Shown here piece after piece: positions 15,044-23,513 of a DNA stretch of 64,000 nt (positions are counted from its first letter, which is position 1; every line of letters starts with the position of its first letter). The DNA comes from CAZEHO01 sp964511945 (GTDB lineage Bacteria; Actinomycetota; Acidimicrobiia; Spongiisociales; UBA11373). The notes below the pieces were generated by a model. It was not told where the DNA came from. It ran no database searches and worked only from the letters and a program-made list of their open reading frames with translations. The stretch covers positions 1 through 64,000 of the forward strand of contig CAZEHO010000010.1 of assembly GCA_964511945.1 (NCBI GenBank), written 5' to 3'. Both the position numbers and the translations under genes were made by a program.

Positions 15044-15763
15044 TCAGGCCTCGAACGATTCGACCCCGCCGTAGCGGCGGTGACGCTGCGAGTACTCCTC
15101 CACCGCGGCCGCCAGATGCTCGGTGCGGAAGTCGGGCCACAGGGTCCCGGGGAAGGTGTACTCGGCATATGCCGATTGCCACAGCAGGTAGTTGCTGACC
15201 CGATGCTCGCCCGACGAGCGGACCACCAGATCGGGATCGGGCATCTCCGGCACGTAGAGATGTTCGGCCACCGTCTCGAGCCCGATGTCCTCGGGATCGA
15301 TCTCCCCTGCCGCCACCCGTCGCCCGATCTCACGAGCCGCTTCGGCAATCTCGAGGCGCGACCCGTAGTTGAAGGCGAACGTCAGGTGCAACACCTTGTT
15401 GCCCAGAGTGAGCGCCTCGGTATCGGCGATGTGACCCCGCAGCCTGTCGGTCACCCTGGGATCGTCCCGGTCGCCGATGAACCGCACCCGGACGCCCATG
15501 TCGTTCAGTTCATCCCGGCGGCGCAACAGCAGGTCCTCGTTGAAGTGCATGAGGAACATGACCTCATCGTCGGGCCGTGACCAGTTCTCTGTGCTGAAGG
15601 CGTAGACCGTCAGCCACTCGATTCCCAGTTCGATCGCGCCGTTGACGACGTCGAAGAGGGCTTCCTCGCCGGCTGCGTGGCCTGCCGTCCGCGGAAGATC
15701 GCGAGCGTTCGCCCAGCGCCCGTTGCCGTCCATGATGATCGCCACGTGGCGCGGAACACTCAC
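15044..15763 (-). CDS. uppS: isoprenyl (undecaprenyl) diphosphate synthase
   Basis: The 239-aa cis-prenyltransferase makes the polyprenyl carrier for cell-wall precursors. It starts at GTG 15763, overlapping the recO stop as GTGA. Motifs: IIMDGNGRWA with catalytic Asp12, YAFSTENWSRP, FAFNYGSRLEI, and the C-terminal DLVVRSSGEHRVSNYLLWQ followed by YAEYTF. In the last motif the usual RTSGE reads RSSGE. The length is typical. Overlap with recO implies coupled translation. Confidence 0.93.
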   Translation of the reverse strand: MSVPRHVAIIMDGNGRWANARDLPRTAGHAAGEEALFDVVNGAIELGIEWLTVYAFSTENWSRPDDEVMFLMHFNEDLLLRRRDELNDMGVRVRFIGDRDDPRVTDRLRGHIADTEALTLGNKVLHLTFAFNYGSRLEIAEAAREIGRRVAAGEIDPEDIGLETVAEHLYVPEMPDPDLVVRSSGEHRVSNYLLWQSAYAEYTFPGTLWPDFRTEHLAAAVEEYSQRHRRYGGVESFEA

Positions 15764-16476
15764 TCGACCACCGCCAGGCTCGCCAGCCTCCGCTCGAGGT
15801 GATACTCCAGGAACCGGCGGGTCACCCCCATCGCCTCCCCGGACATCGACGGATCGGCCTCCGGCAGCGCTCCGAGGTCGGCGCCGGCCAGCACGGCGAG
15901 GTACTCGGTGAGGCCCGCCCGCAACGCGACAGCACCGGGAGTGCGGCACCGCTCGCACAGTGCTCCTCCGGCGGCGAAAGCGAAACGGGTCACGTCCTCC
16001 GTGGTCCCACAGCCGGCGCACTCGGTCAGCGCCGGTGCCAGCCCGATTGCATCTGCAGTCTTCAGCAGGAACGACGCCACCAGGTCCGGATGGCGAGGCC
16101 CGGCCTCCAGCGCCTTCAGTCCACGCTGCAGCAGCAGGAACGCCCGGACACTACTTTCGTCCTCGGTGGTGACCGCGTCGATGACTTCCACCATCGACGA
16201 CGCCGCCAGCACACGCTCCAGATCGGCCCGGAGACGGGGGAACGCTTCGATCACCGACACCTGCGTGATCGTGTCGAGGTTGCGACCCTCGTAGAGCACC
16301 AGATCGACGTGCGTGAAGGGTTCCAACCGGCCACCGAAGCGGCTGGTCGTCTTGCGAACTCCTTTGGCGACCGTTCGGATCTTCCCTCGATTGGGGCTGA
16401 GCATCACGACCACCCGGTCGGCTTCACCGAACGGGTACCCGCGCAGCACGATTCCCTGGTCGTTTCTCAGCCCCAC
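15760..16476 (-). CDS. recO: DNA repair protein RecO
   Basis: The 238-aa RecF-pathway protein helps load RecA on gapped DNA. The GTG start at 16476 fits the OB-fold N terminus GLRNDQGIVLRGYPFGEADR. The middle is helical (LLLQRGLKALEAGPRHPD), and a zinc knuckle with CAGC and CERC is present near residue 150. A much longer open frame upstream is antisense to the acetyltransferase gene and is not part of RecO. It is translationally coupled to uppS. Confidence 0.92.
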   Translation of the reverse strand: MGLRNDQGIVLRGYPFGEADRVVVMLSPNRGKIRTVAKGVRKTTSRFGGRLEPFTHVDLVLYEGRNLDTITQVSVIEAFPRLRADLERVLAASSMVEVIDAVTTEDESSVRAFLLLQRGLKALEAGPRHPDLVASFLLKTADAIGLAPALTECAGCGTTEDVTRFAFAAGGALCERCRTPGAVALRAGLTEYLAVLAGADLGALPEADPSMSGEAMGVTRRFLEYHLERRLASLAVVE

Positions 16477-16527
16477 GGCGGCCAGGGTACAGCCGGACAC
16501 CGACGGAACCGGCCGTATCCTGAATGC

Positions 16528-17361
16528 ATGGTTCGGATCCGCAACGCGGTACCCGAGGACGCCGCCGCCATGGCCGATCTCAACGTGCGCGGCTGGCAGC
16601 GCTCCTTTCGCGGTGCCGTCTCCGAGGAGGTCATCAACTCGCTCGATGCCGCCCGCCGACAGGCGTTCTGGGCGGAACACCTTCCGTCGCCGCCCCCGTT
16701 CTTCACCTGGGTTGCGGTGGAGGATGACGGCGTGATCGGGTTTCTCCACCTGGGCCCGAACCGCGACCGCGACCTCGACGCCGGCGAGATCCCCGAGGTG
16801 TACGCGATCTACGTGGATCCGGATCACACCGGGCGCGGGATCGGCACGCGGCTGATGGACCGGGCACTGGATTACCTGCGAGCCGGCGAATTCCATTCCG
16901 CCACGCTGTGGACCCTTCGCGACGTTCCCGCCACCCGCGGGTTCTACGAATCGGTCGGATGGCGCCCCGACGGCGCAGACAAGACCGACTGCTGGCAGAC
17001 CACACATGCCGTCAGCCAGGTGCGCTACCGCATCGAACTCGATACGCAACTCGCGCAACTGTGTCAGACTTCCCGGATGCCGACTCCGCTGACCCAAGCC
17101 GAGCGAGACGAATTCGCCGAAGCCCATCCCCGCTGGAAGCTCGACGGCGAATCCATCAGCCGGACTTTCGCGTTCGCCGACTTCGCCGAGGCGATTGCCT
17201 TCGTCAACCGGGTCGCCATCGCCGCTGAGACGGCGGATCACCATCCAGACATCGATATCAGGTGGAACCGGGTGACCCTGGTGCTCTCGACCCACAGCAC
17301 CGGAGCGTTCACCGAACTCGATTGGGATCTCGCCGAACAGATCGACGGGTTCTTCCTGTAG
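16528..17361 (+). CDS. GNAT acetyltransferase fused to pterin-4a-carbinolamine dehydratase
   Basis: One uninterrupted 277-codon frame holds two domains. Residues 1-170 are a GNAT N-acetyltransferase (MVRIRNAVPEDAAAMADL, VDPDHTGRGIGTRLMDRAL, GFYESVGW). The last 94 residues are a PhhB-type pterin dehydratase (FVNRVAIAAETADHHPDIDI). No stop separates them; a 12-residue linker follows VRYRIEL, where GNAT proteins of this type normally end. An internal ATG at 17077 (MPTPLTQAERDEF) matches the usual dehydratase start and could be used separately. A TATCCT box 6 bp before the first ATG suggests a leaderless mRNA. Confidence 0.85.
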   Translation: MVRIRNAVPEDAAAMADLNVRGWQRSFRGAVSEEVINSLDAARRQAFWAEHLPSPPPFFTWVAVEDDGVIGFLHLGPNRDRDLDAGEIPEVYAIYVDPDHTGRGIGTRLMDRALDYLRAGEFHSATLWTLRDVPATRGFYESVGWRPDGADKTDCWQTTHAVSQVRYRIELDTQLAQLCQTSRMPTPLTQAERDEFAEAHPRWKLDGESISRTFAFADFAEAIAFVNRVAIAAETADHHPDIDIRWNRVTLVLSTHSTGAFTELDWDLAEQIDGFFL

Positions 17362-17366
17362 CGAGG

Positions 17367-20300
17367 TCAGCTCAAGGCGGCTTCGAGATCTCGAGCTCGA
17401 TCGATCTCCCGCCGCGCTCCGAGGCGCTCCAGAACCGGCTTGCACTCCGCCAGTACCGCTGCAACACGATCGAAGAAACCGGCTTGCTCGTAAGTTTCGG
17501 CAAGTTCCAGACGGATCCGGGCGGTGTCCCACACCGCTCCGAGACGGCCATATCCCTGAGCCGCCTGATCGAGCAGAGCGATCGCAGCCGCCAGTTCGCC
17601 GGATGCCCGCAGCGCCAACCCCTCGAGCGCATCGGCGGCGGGGCCGAGTGCCAGCAGGCCGCCTTCGGCGGCGATGGCACGTGCCTGATCGATGAGCCCG
17701 GGAGCCTCATCCCAATCACCCGCCTCCGCCGCCACTTCGAGTGACGACTCCAGAATCAGCCCGAGGCGGGCCCGGCGGCGCCACCGCGATTGGGCCAGCA
17801 GCCTGCGGGCCTCGGCCTTCTCACCCCGCCGTACCATGATCGGAGCGACCCACTCGGCCCACTGACTCAAGGGCAGCGAATCCCGATCCTCGAACGATCG
17901 CCGCTCGTAGAGCGCCCGCAGCACGTCGAGGACTGCATCGGCCGCCATCTGCTCGCCCCGGTAAGCGTGAACGAGCGCGGCCACGGAGAAGGCGGGTGAA
18001 AGGAAGTCGGGTGGATCATCCCGTTCCTCGCCGAGCAGGTTGCGAGCGATCGCCAGGTCACGCCGCACCCCGTCCCAGTCGCCCAGCCGGAAGCGCGACA
18101 GAGCCCGCCAGCGAAGGCACTGCAGGGCCAGGCTCGGTGCTTCGGACACCGTCCGGGCGTATCCGGTGTCGGTCCAGTGCTCCGCTTCCGCGTACTCACC
18201 GAGATGGAACCCCACCCACCCCTGCATCGAGTAGGTGTCGCCGATCTCCCAGAGGTCGTCGATGAACCCGAGAAGCTCCAGCCGCCGTCGGGTGTGCCGC
18301 CGGGCGGTCGAATACAGCCCGCGCGGGATGTAATACCCGGCGACCGCATCGAGAGCGGCCGACTCCAGGTCGGGCCGCTCCAGCTCACGGGCAGCCGCCA
18401 CCGCCTGTTCTCCGGAACGCAGTGATTCCTCGGGACTGATCAGATGGGAGCGGGGGTCATCGTCGGGACGGGGGAAGGCATGCTGCCAGATCCCCTGCAG
18501 CGTCAGGAGGCGCACCGCGTCCTCCGATCCGGGAGGGGTGTGGTCCATTCCGAGATGGAGATACCGCAGCACCGTTAGCTCATCGGGCCGGGTCTGCATG
18601 GCTCCGGACCACCGGACCAGCAGCTGCAGAGCCCGGGCGCACAGCCGGCCGATCTCCGGGTCGATGCCTTCGGCCACGTCGGCTCGGAGGTCGACCGCCG
18701 CCCGCAGCGACTCCCAGGCACCGTCGCCCTGATAGGCGTAGAAGAACGCTTCGCCGAGCGCCTCTGCGGCCCGAGAGGCCTCCAGCGACGTCTCCGCCAG
18801 CCGCTTCGCCTGACGGGCGAAGTAGCGGGCCTGACCCAGCGACACCCGCACCCGGGCCGATTCGGAGGCGGCCAGCAGCGCTTCCAGCGCCCGAATGCGA
18901 AGCTCCTCTGTCTCCTCGGTTCCGCCGACACCGCTGCGCAGGCCGTCGTAGGCAACCGACAGGTGATGCGCCTGGAGGGCCACCATCGCCCTGCCTTCAC
19001 CGACCCCTTCGCCCAGCCACTCGGAGACGCTGGTGTGAAGGTCGCTGCGGTCCCGCCGCGCCAGGGTGTTGTAGGCGACCTCTCGCACCAGAGCGTGCTT
19101 GAACCGGTATTCGCGCTCGCTGGAGAGGACCGAGTCGGTCCCGGGCAGCGCCAATTCCCGCTCCTCGAGCCGGTCCAGGATCCGGGTCACCTCGTCACGG
19201 TCGGCTCCGAGCAGATGGGCAGCGGCACCGATCCAGAAGGTGCGCCCGATCACCGCCGCAGCCTGGAGCACGCGCTTTTCGACGGGGTCGAGAAGATCGA
19301 TGCGGGCCGAGATCACCGCCTGGACCGTCTGCGGAATCTCGAGCGATTCGACCGGCCCGGTGACTCTCCACGTATTGCCGTCGCGAACCACCGATCCCTG
19401 GTCGATGAGCCCGCGGATGATCTCCTCGATGAAGTACGGGTTCCCATCGGCACGATCGACGATCTGGGAGCCGAGCGACCGCGCCGGCTCGTTTCCCAGG
19501 TACCAGTCGATCATGCCCATCGCCTCGTCGGTCGTCAGGGGGTTCAACGTGAGGATGGTGACGTTCGACCGGCCGCTCCCCCACGACGGGCGCCGCTCGA
19601 GGAGCGCGGGGCGCGCCGGGCACATGAACAGCACCGGACCAGCAACCCGGTCGGTGAATCCCTCGAGCACGTCGAGGAACGCCGGGTCCGCCCAGTGCAT
19701 GTCCTCGATGATGATCACGAGCGTTTCGGACGCTGCCATGCGGCCCAGCAGCCAGATCCAGGCCTCGCCGATCACAGCCCGAATCTGCGGCGCCGGGAGC
19801 GATGCGAACGACCCCGGTTCACTGAGCCCGGCCGCGTATGCCAGCACCTCCGCTGCGGAATCGGGTGCCGGTGTGTCGGTGGTGGAGAGCTCGTCGACCA
19901 GGCCCCAGACCTTGGCGGCGGCCTCTGCCGCCGCATCCTCGTCATCGATACCGGCCGCAGTGGTGAGAATCTCGGCGAGGGCTCCGAGAGCGACACCCTC
20001 CCCGTAGGGGCGGCAGCGACCGAACAGGACCCGCGCCGGAGAGCCGGCACGTTCGGCGCGGGCGGCGAACTCGGCGGTCAGCCTGCTCTTGCCGATGCCG
20101 GCCGGACCAATCATCGTGACCAGCTGGGGACGCCGGTCGGATTCGACCCGCGTCAGGATCGACGAGAGCGACGTGAGTTCGTAGTGCCGGCCGGTTATCG
20201 GTGCCCGGCTCGGAGCAGCCTGCTGCCGGTCGGAATCCGCCGCGCCGATCACTTCGAAGGTTGGCACCGGGGCACTCCGGCCCCTGAGGTCAACCGAACC

Positions 20301-20957
20301 GGCCGGCCGGAAGCGCCAGTTCCTACTCATCCGGGCCGCCGCACCCGACACGAGCACGCCCCCGGGGTCGGCATGGCCGGCGAGGCGGGCGGCGACATTG
20401 AGTGCATCCCCGGTGAGCGCACCGAGGGCGACGCCGGCGGAGCGGACAACGACCTCACCCATGTTCACGCCGATCCGCACGTCGAGGGAGATCCCATGGC
20501 GGGCGAACTCGCCCCGGTTCAGTTCGTCGAGGCGCCGCAACATGCGATCGGCCGCATCGAGCGCCCGATCGGGATCGTCCTCGTGAGCCACCGGAAGGCC
20601 GAACACGACGAGGACGGCGTCGCCCACGAACTGCTCGACGATCCCGCCGACCGCCTGAGCCTCCAACCGCATCGCATCGAAGTACCCGGACATGAGCGCC
20701 TGGTGGGCCTCGACGTCGAGACGCTCGCCGACCGAGGTGGAACCGACGAGGTCGGCGAACAGGACCGTGACGGTCTTGCGCTCGGTGAACTCCTGCCCAA
20801 ACGGCATCCGGTTCCCGCAACTGGGGCAGACCTCGGCACCGGGCGGCACCGTGGCACCGCAGGAGGCACACGCCGCGCCCAGTGGGCTGCCGCAGCCGGA
20901 GCAGAACCGGGCGTTATCGAGGTTGTGGAAGTCACATGAAGGACAGACGACGGCCAT
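17367..20957 (-). CDS. class III adenylate/guanylate cyclase with AAA ATPase and TPR-like repeats
   Basis: This is a 1196-aa cytoplasmic regulator. The N terminus has double zinc-ribbon motifs (CPSCDFHNLDNARFCSGCG, CASCG, CPSCG). A class III cyclase domain follows (about residues 60-240) with metal-binding Asp residues in FADLVGSTSVGERL and VGDAVLVVFG, and NVAARLAG near the catalytic Asn/Arg. A P-loop ATPase (GPAGIGKSRLT) comes next with Walker B-like LVIIIEDMHWADP, then about 550 residues of TPR-like helices. This is the cyclase/LuxR-ATPase type common in Actinomycetota. Key catalytic residues look intact. The signal sensed is unknown. It is transcribed alone, with its stop 5 bp from the convergent fusion gene. 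Confidence 0.88.
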   Translation of the reverse strand: MAVVCPSCDFHNLDNARFCSGCGSPLGAACASCGATVPPGAEVCPSCGNRMPFGQEFTERKTVTVLFADLVGSTSVGERLDVEAHQALMSGYFDAMRLEAQAVGGIVEQFVGDAVLVVFGLPVAHEDDPDRALDAADRMLRRLDELNRGEFARHGISLDVRIGVNMGEVVVRSAGVALGALTGDALNVAARLAGHADPGGVLVSGAAARMSRNWRFRPAGSVDLRGRSAPVPTFEVIGAADSDRQQAAPSRAPITGRHYELTSLSSILTRVESDRRPQLVTMIGPAGIGKSRLTAEFAARAERAGSPARVLFGRCRPYGEGVALGALAEILTTAAGIDDEDAAAEAAAKVWGLVDELSTTDTPAPDSAAEVLAYAAGLSEPGSFASLPAPQIRAVIGEAWIWLLGRMAASETLVIIIEDMHWADPAFLDVLEGFTDRVAGPVLFMCPARPALLERRPSWGSGRSNVTILTLNPLTTDEAMGMIDWYLGNEPARSLGSQIVDRADGNPYFIEEIIRGLIDQGSVVRDGNTWRVTGPVESLEIPQTVQAVISARIDLLDPVEKRVLQAAAVIGRTFWIGAAAHLLGADRDEVTRILDRLEERELALPGTDSVLSSEREYRFKHALVREVAYNTLARRDRSDLHTSVSEWLGEGVGEGRAMVALQAHHLSVAYDGLRSGVGGTEETEELRIRALEALLAASESARVRVSLGQARYFARQAKRLAETSLEASRAAEALGEAFFYAYQGDGAWESLRAAVDLRADVAEGIDPEIGRLCARALQLLVRWSGAMQTRPDELTVLRYLHLGMDHTPPGSEDAVRLLTLQGIWQHAFPRPDDDPRSHLISPEESLRSGEQAVAAARELERPDLESAALDAVAGYYIPRGLYSTARRHTRRRLELLGFIDDLWEIGDTYSMQGWVGFHLGEYAEAEHWTDTGYARTVSEAPSLALQCLRWRALSRFRLGDWDGVRRDLAIARNLLGEERDDPPDFLSPAFSVAALVHAYRGEQMAADAVLDVLRALYERRSFEDRDSLPLSQWAEWVAPIMVRRGEKAEARRLLAQSRWRRRARLGLILESSLEVAAEAGDWDEAPGLIDQARAIAAEGGLLALGPAADALEGLALRASGELAAAIALLDQAAQGYGRLGAVWDTARIRLELAETYEQAGFFDRVAAVLAECKPVLERLGARREIDRARDLEAALS

Positions 20958-20982
20958 AGCGGTTGGAGTCTATGGGAGATGA

Positions 20983-21003
20983 GTCTTCAGATGTCAGTCT
21001 TCA
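20983..21003 (+). repeat. heptad repeat array A
   Basis: Three tandem 7-mers (GTCTTCA GATGTCA GTCTTCA) lie in the short spacer between the cyclase start and the era stop. All end in TCA, as do heptads in three other spacers of this window. Confidence 0.5.
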
Positions 21004-21016
21004 ATTCGCAACTGGG

Positions 21017-21889
21017 TCACATCCCGAGGCGGTCGATGATGCCGGGGCGTTGCTGCCAGTCCTTCTCCACCCGGACCCGGGCTTCCAGGAACACCTTGGT
21101 GCCGAGCAGCGTCTCGATCTCCTCACGCGCCTCGGTGGCGGCGGCTTTGATGACCGATCCACCCTTGCCGATCACGATGCCCTTCTGCGAGTCCCGCTCA
21201 ACGATCAAGCGGGCATCGATCCGAAGCACCCCGTTGTCCTGCTCCTCGATCTCCTCGAGGACAACCGCGAGAGAGTGCGGAAGCTCGTCACGAAGCCGGG
21301 CAAGGAACTTCTCCCGAATCAGCTCCGAGATCAGGAACTCCTCGGGCTGATCGGTGACCATCCCCGGTGGGAAGAACGCCGGGCCTTCCGGCAGGACTGC
21401 GACCAGCTCTGCAACCAGCGGATTCAGGTTCTCCGATTCGAGCGCACTGATCGGCACGTAGGCCACGAAGTCCCACTCGCCGGCGTCGCCGAGCTGCGCC
21501 GCCACCTGGTCACGGTCGGCGATGTCGACTTTGTTGACGACGACCACGGTGGTGACGCCGGCTTTGCCCAGGCGCTCTGCGATCAGGCGGTCACCGGGAC
21601 CGATCTTCTGGGTCGCATCGAGCACGAACACCGCTGCATCGGCCTCCGCCAGACTGCCGTCGACGAGCCGGTTGAGGCGCTCGCCCAAGGCAGTTCGGGG
21701 CCGGTGCAAACCCGGCGTGTCGACAAAGACCAGCTGCGCCTCATCGGTACTGAGGACGCCGCGGATGGTGTTGCGGGTGGTCTGCGGCCGGGGCGAGGTG
21801 ATGGCGACCTTCTGGCCGACCAGAGCGTTGACCAGAGTCGACTTCCCGACGTTGGGCCGTCCGACGACCGAGATGAAGCCGGACTTCAC
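21017..21889 (-). CDS. era: GTPase Era
   Basis: The 290-aa GTPase binds 16S rRNA during 30S maturation. G motifs: GRPNVGKS (residues 10-17), TTRNTIRG, DTPGLH and NKVD. A C-terminal KH domain carries GKGGSVIKA. The ATG overlaps the stop of the CNNM gene by 4 bp, so it ends a five-gene translationally coupled chain (phoH-pgpH-ybeY-CNNM-era), a common bacterial grouping for ribosome maturation. Confidence 0.95.
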   Translation of the reverse strand: MKSGFISVVGRPNVGKSTLVNALVGQKVAITSPRPQTTRNTIRGVLSTDEAQLVFVDTPGLHRPRTALGERLNRLVDGSLAEADAAVFVLDATQKIGPGDRLIAERLGKAGVTTVVVVNKVDIADRDQVAAQLGDAGEWDFVAYVPISALESENLNPLVAELVAVLPEGPAFFPPGMVTDQPEEFLISELIREKFLARLRDELPHSLAVVLEEIEEQDNGVLRIDARLIVERDSQKGIVIGKGGSVIKAAATEAREEIETLLGTKVFLEARVRVEKDWQQRPGIIDRLGM

Positions 21890-23052
21890 AGTGTCCGGAC
21901 CCGGACCTGTGAGATGCGCCGCCCCTGTACCCGATCGGCGGTCAGGGAGATCCCGCCGTGCTCGAACGACTCACCCTCCCGGGGCACCCGACCGGCCAGA
22001 CCGAGCAGCAAGCCGCCGACGGTGTCCCAGTCGTCACCGGGCATCTCGGAGCCGACCAGGTTGGAGAGGTCGTCGACCGGCAGGCGGGCATCCACCAGGA
22101 ACACGCCTTCGCCGAGCGCGGTGACCAGCGGCTCCTCGACGTCGTACTCGTCGACGATCTCACCCACCAGTTCCTCGATGAGATCCTCGATGGTGACGAG
22201 ACCGGCGGTCCCGCCGAACTCGTCGACCACGATCGCCAGGTGGACCTTGTCGGCCTGGAGTTCACGCAGCAGTTCGGAGACCCGCTTGGTCTCGGGCACG
22301 AAGTAGGCACGTCGCATCAGTTCGGTGACGCCCTTCGCTCCGGAGCCCTCGTCGAACAACTGCAGGAGATCACGGGCGTACAGCACGCCGACGATGTCGT
22401 CGAGGCTCTCGCCGGTGATCGGCACCCGGGACCTGCCGGCTTCGATCACCACATCGAGCGCTTCGTCCGAATCGGCGGTGGCGGAGACGACGACCATGTC
22501 GGTGCGGGGCACCATGACCTCGCGGACGATTGCATCCGTGAACTCGAGGACCGAGCTGATCAGCTCGTACTCCTCCTGGTCGTGTTCGTCTTCCTCTTCA
22601 TCGTCCTCGTCATCGTCGTCTTCCTGCAACAGGTCGGTGGCCCGCTCGCCGAGACGGATCACCACCCGCAGCATCAGAGCAAACCGGTAGGCCGGGAACC
22701 GAGGGCGAGCCCTTCCCCAGCCGCGCGGCAGCGTGTCGCCGAACAGGACGAGCAGCACCCCGAGACCGACCAGCGCAGCGGCCAGTCCCCAGCCGGAGAT
22801 CAACGCCGCCACCGCCCAGGTGGCGGGAATGGCGGCCGCAACCAGCACCGCGGCGTGCACGACGCCCAGTGCGGGCTGCAGTGCAGGCCGGTCCTCGAGG
22901 AGGTCGGCCACGATGCGAGCCCGGTGATTCCCCTCGGCGGCATCGTGAAGGGCTTCCGCCCGGGGAGTACGCACGAGCGAAGCACCACCGAAGCGCAGGG
23001 CGGCTCCGAAGAGCAGGAACACCAGTGACAGTGACAACGCCAGGATCGTCAC
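21886..23052 (-). CDS. CNNM/CorC-type membrane protein with CBS pair
   Basis: The 388-aa protein has an N-terminal membrane domain (hydrophobic stretches at about 1-20, 60-80 and 85-105) and a very acidic linker (EDDDDEDDEEEDEHDQEE, about residue 143). Two CBS domains follow (REVMVPRTDMVVVSA, LAIVVDEFGGTAGLVTIED), with a C-terminal transporter-associated CorC/HlyC domain (DDWDTVGGLLLGLAGRVP). Family members are implicated in magnesium or cobalt transport. The linker is unusually acidic. It overlaps ybeY and era by 4 bp each. Confidence 0.85.
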   Translation of the reverse strand: MTILALSLSLVFLLFGAALRFGGASLVRTPRAEALHDAAEGNHRARIVADLLEDRPALQPALGVVHAAVLVAAAIPATWAVAALISGWGLAAALVGLGVLLVLFGDTLPRGWGRARPRFPAYRFALMLRVVIRLGERATDLLQEDDDDEDDEEEDEHDQEEYELISSVLEFTDAIVREVMVPRTDMVVVSATADSDEALDVVIEAGRSRVPITGESLDDIVGVLYARDLLQLFDEGSGAKGVTELMRRAYFVPETKRVSELLRELQADKVHLAIVVDEFGGTAGLVTIEDLIEELVGEIVDEYDVEEPLVTALGEGVFLVDARLPVDDLSNLVGSEMPGDDWDTVGGLLLGLAGRVPREGESFEHGGISLTADRVQGRRISQVRVRTL

Positions 23053-23513
23053 TGCAAGGACCGTCCGATCATCGCCAGCAGTTCATCCTCCCGATCTTCC
23101 ATGAGTTTCGCGTTGGAATCGTCGTCGTGCTCGTATCCGAGCAGATGCAGGATCCCGTGGACCACCAGCAGGAACATGAAATCGTCAAACGGGATCCCCT
23201 CACGTTCAGCCCGGCGGCGGATTTCGGTGGGGCACAGGAACACGTCGCCGAGGGTCAGAGGCGGTTCGTTGGCGATCGGTGTCGGGATCGCTCCGGGCTG
23301 GAGATCCTCGAGAGGGAATGCCAGCACGTCGGTGGGACCTTCCCGGCCCATGAAATGGCGGTTGTATTCGGCGATCTGATCCGGCGTGGTCAGGATCATC
23401 GACATCTCAGTGGATGCCGGCAGCCCCTCCTGGGTCAGCACCAATTCGGCGAAGCTCCGCAGCGCCGCCGCATCGAGGGGTTCATCCTGCTCGTCGCTGA
23501 AGAAGATGATCAC
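23049..23513 (-). CDS. ybeY: endoribonuclease YbeY
   Basis: The 154-aa metal-dependent RNase acts in 16S rRNA 3'-end maturation and ribosome quality control. The signature zinc site HGILHLLGYEHDDD lies near residue 120, and GPTDVLAFPLE precedes it. The length is typical. The start overlaps the pgpH stop by 4 bp and the end overlaps the CNNM start by 4 bp. Confidence 0.95.
   Translation of the reverse strand: MIIFFSDEQDEPLDAAALRSFAELVLTQEGLPASTEMSMILTTPDQIAEYNRHFMGREGPTDVLAFPLEDLQPGAIPTPIANEPPLTLGDVFLCPTEIRRRAEREGIPFDDFMFLLVVHGILHLLGYEHDDDSNAKLMEDREDELLAMIGRSLQ

Noticed and set aside
16477..17532. N-terminal extension of RecO
   Set aside because: It lies antisense to the GNAT/dehydratase fusion, and RecO homology starts at GTG 16476.
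18963..20939. 658-codon plus-strand frame opposite the cyclase gene
   Set aside because: It is an antisense shadow produced by GC-rich third positions; it is rich in Arg, Pro, Gly and His with no motifs.
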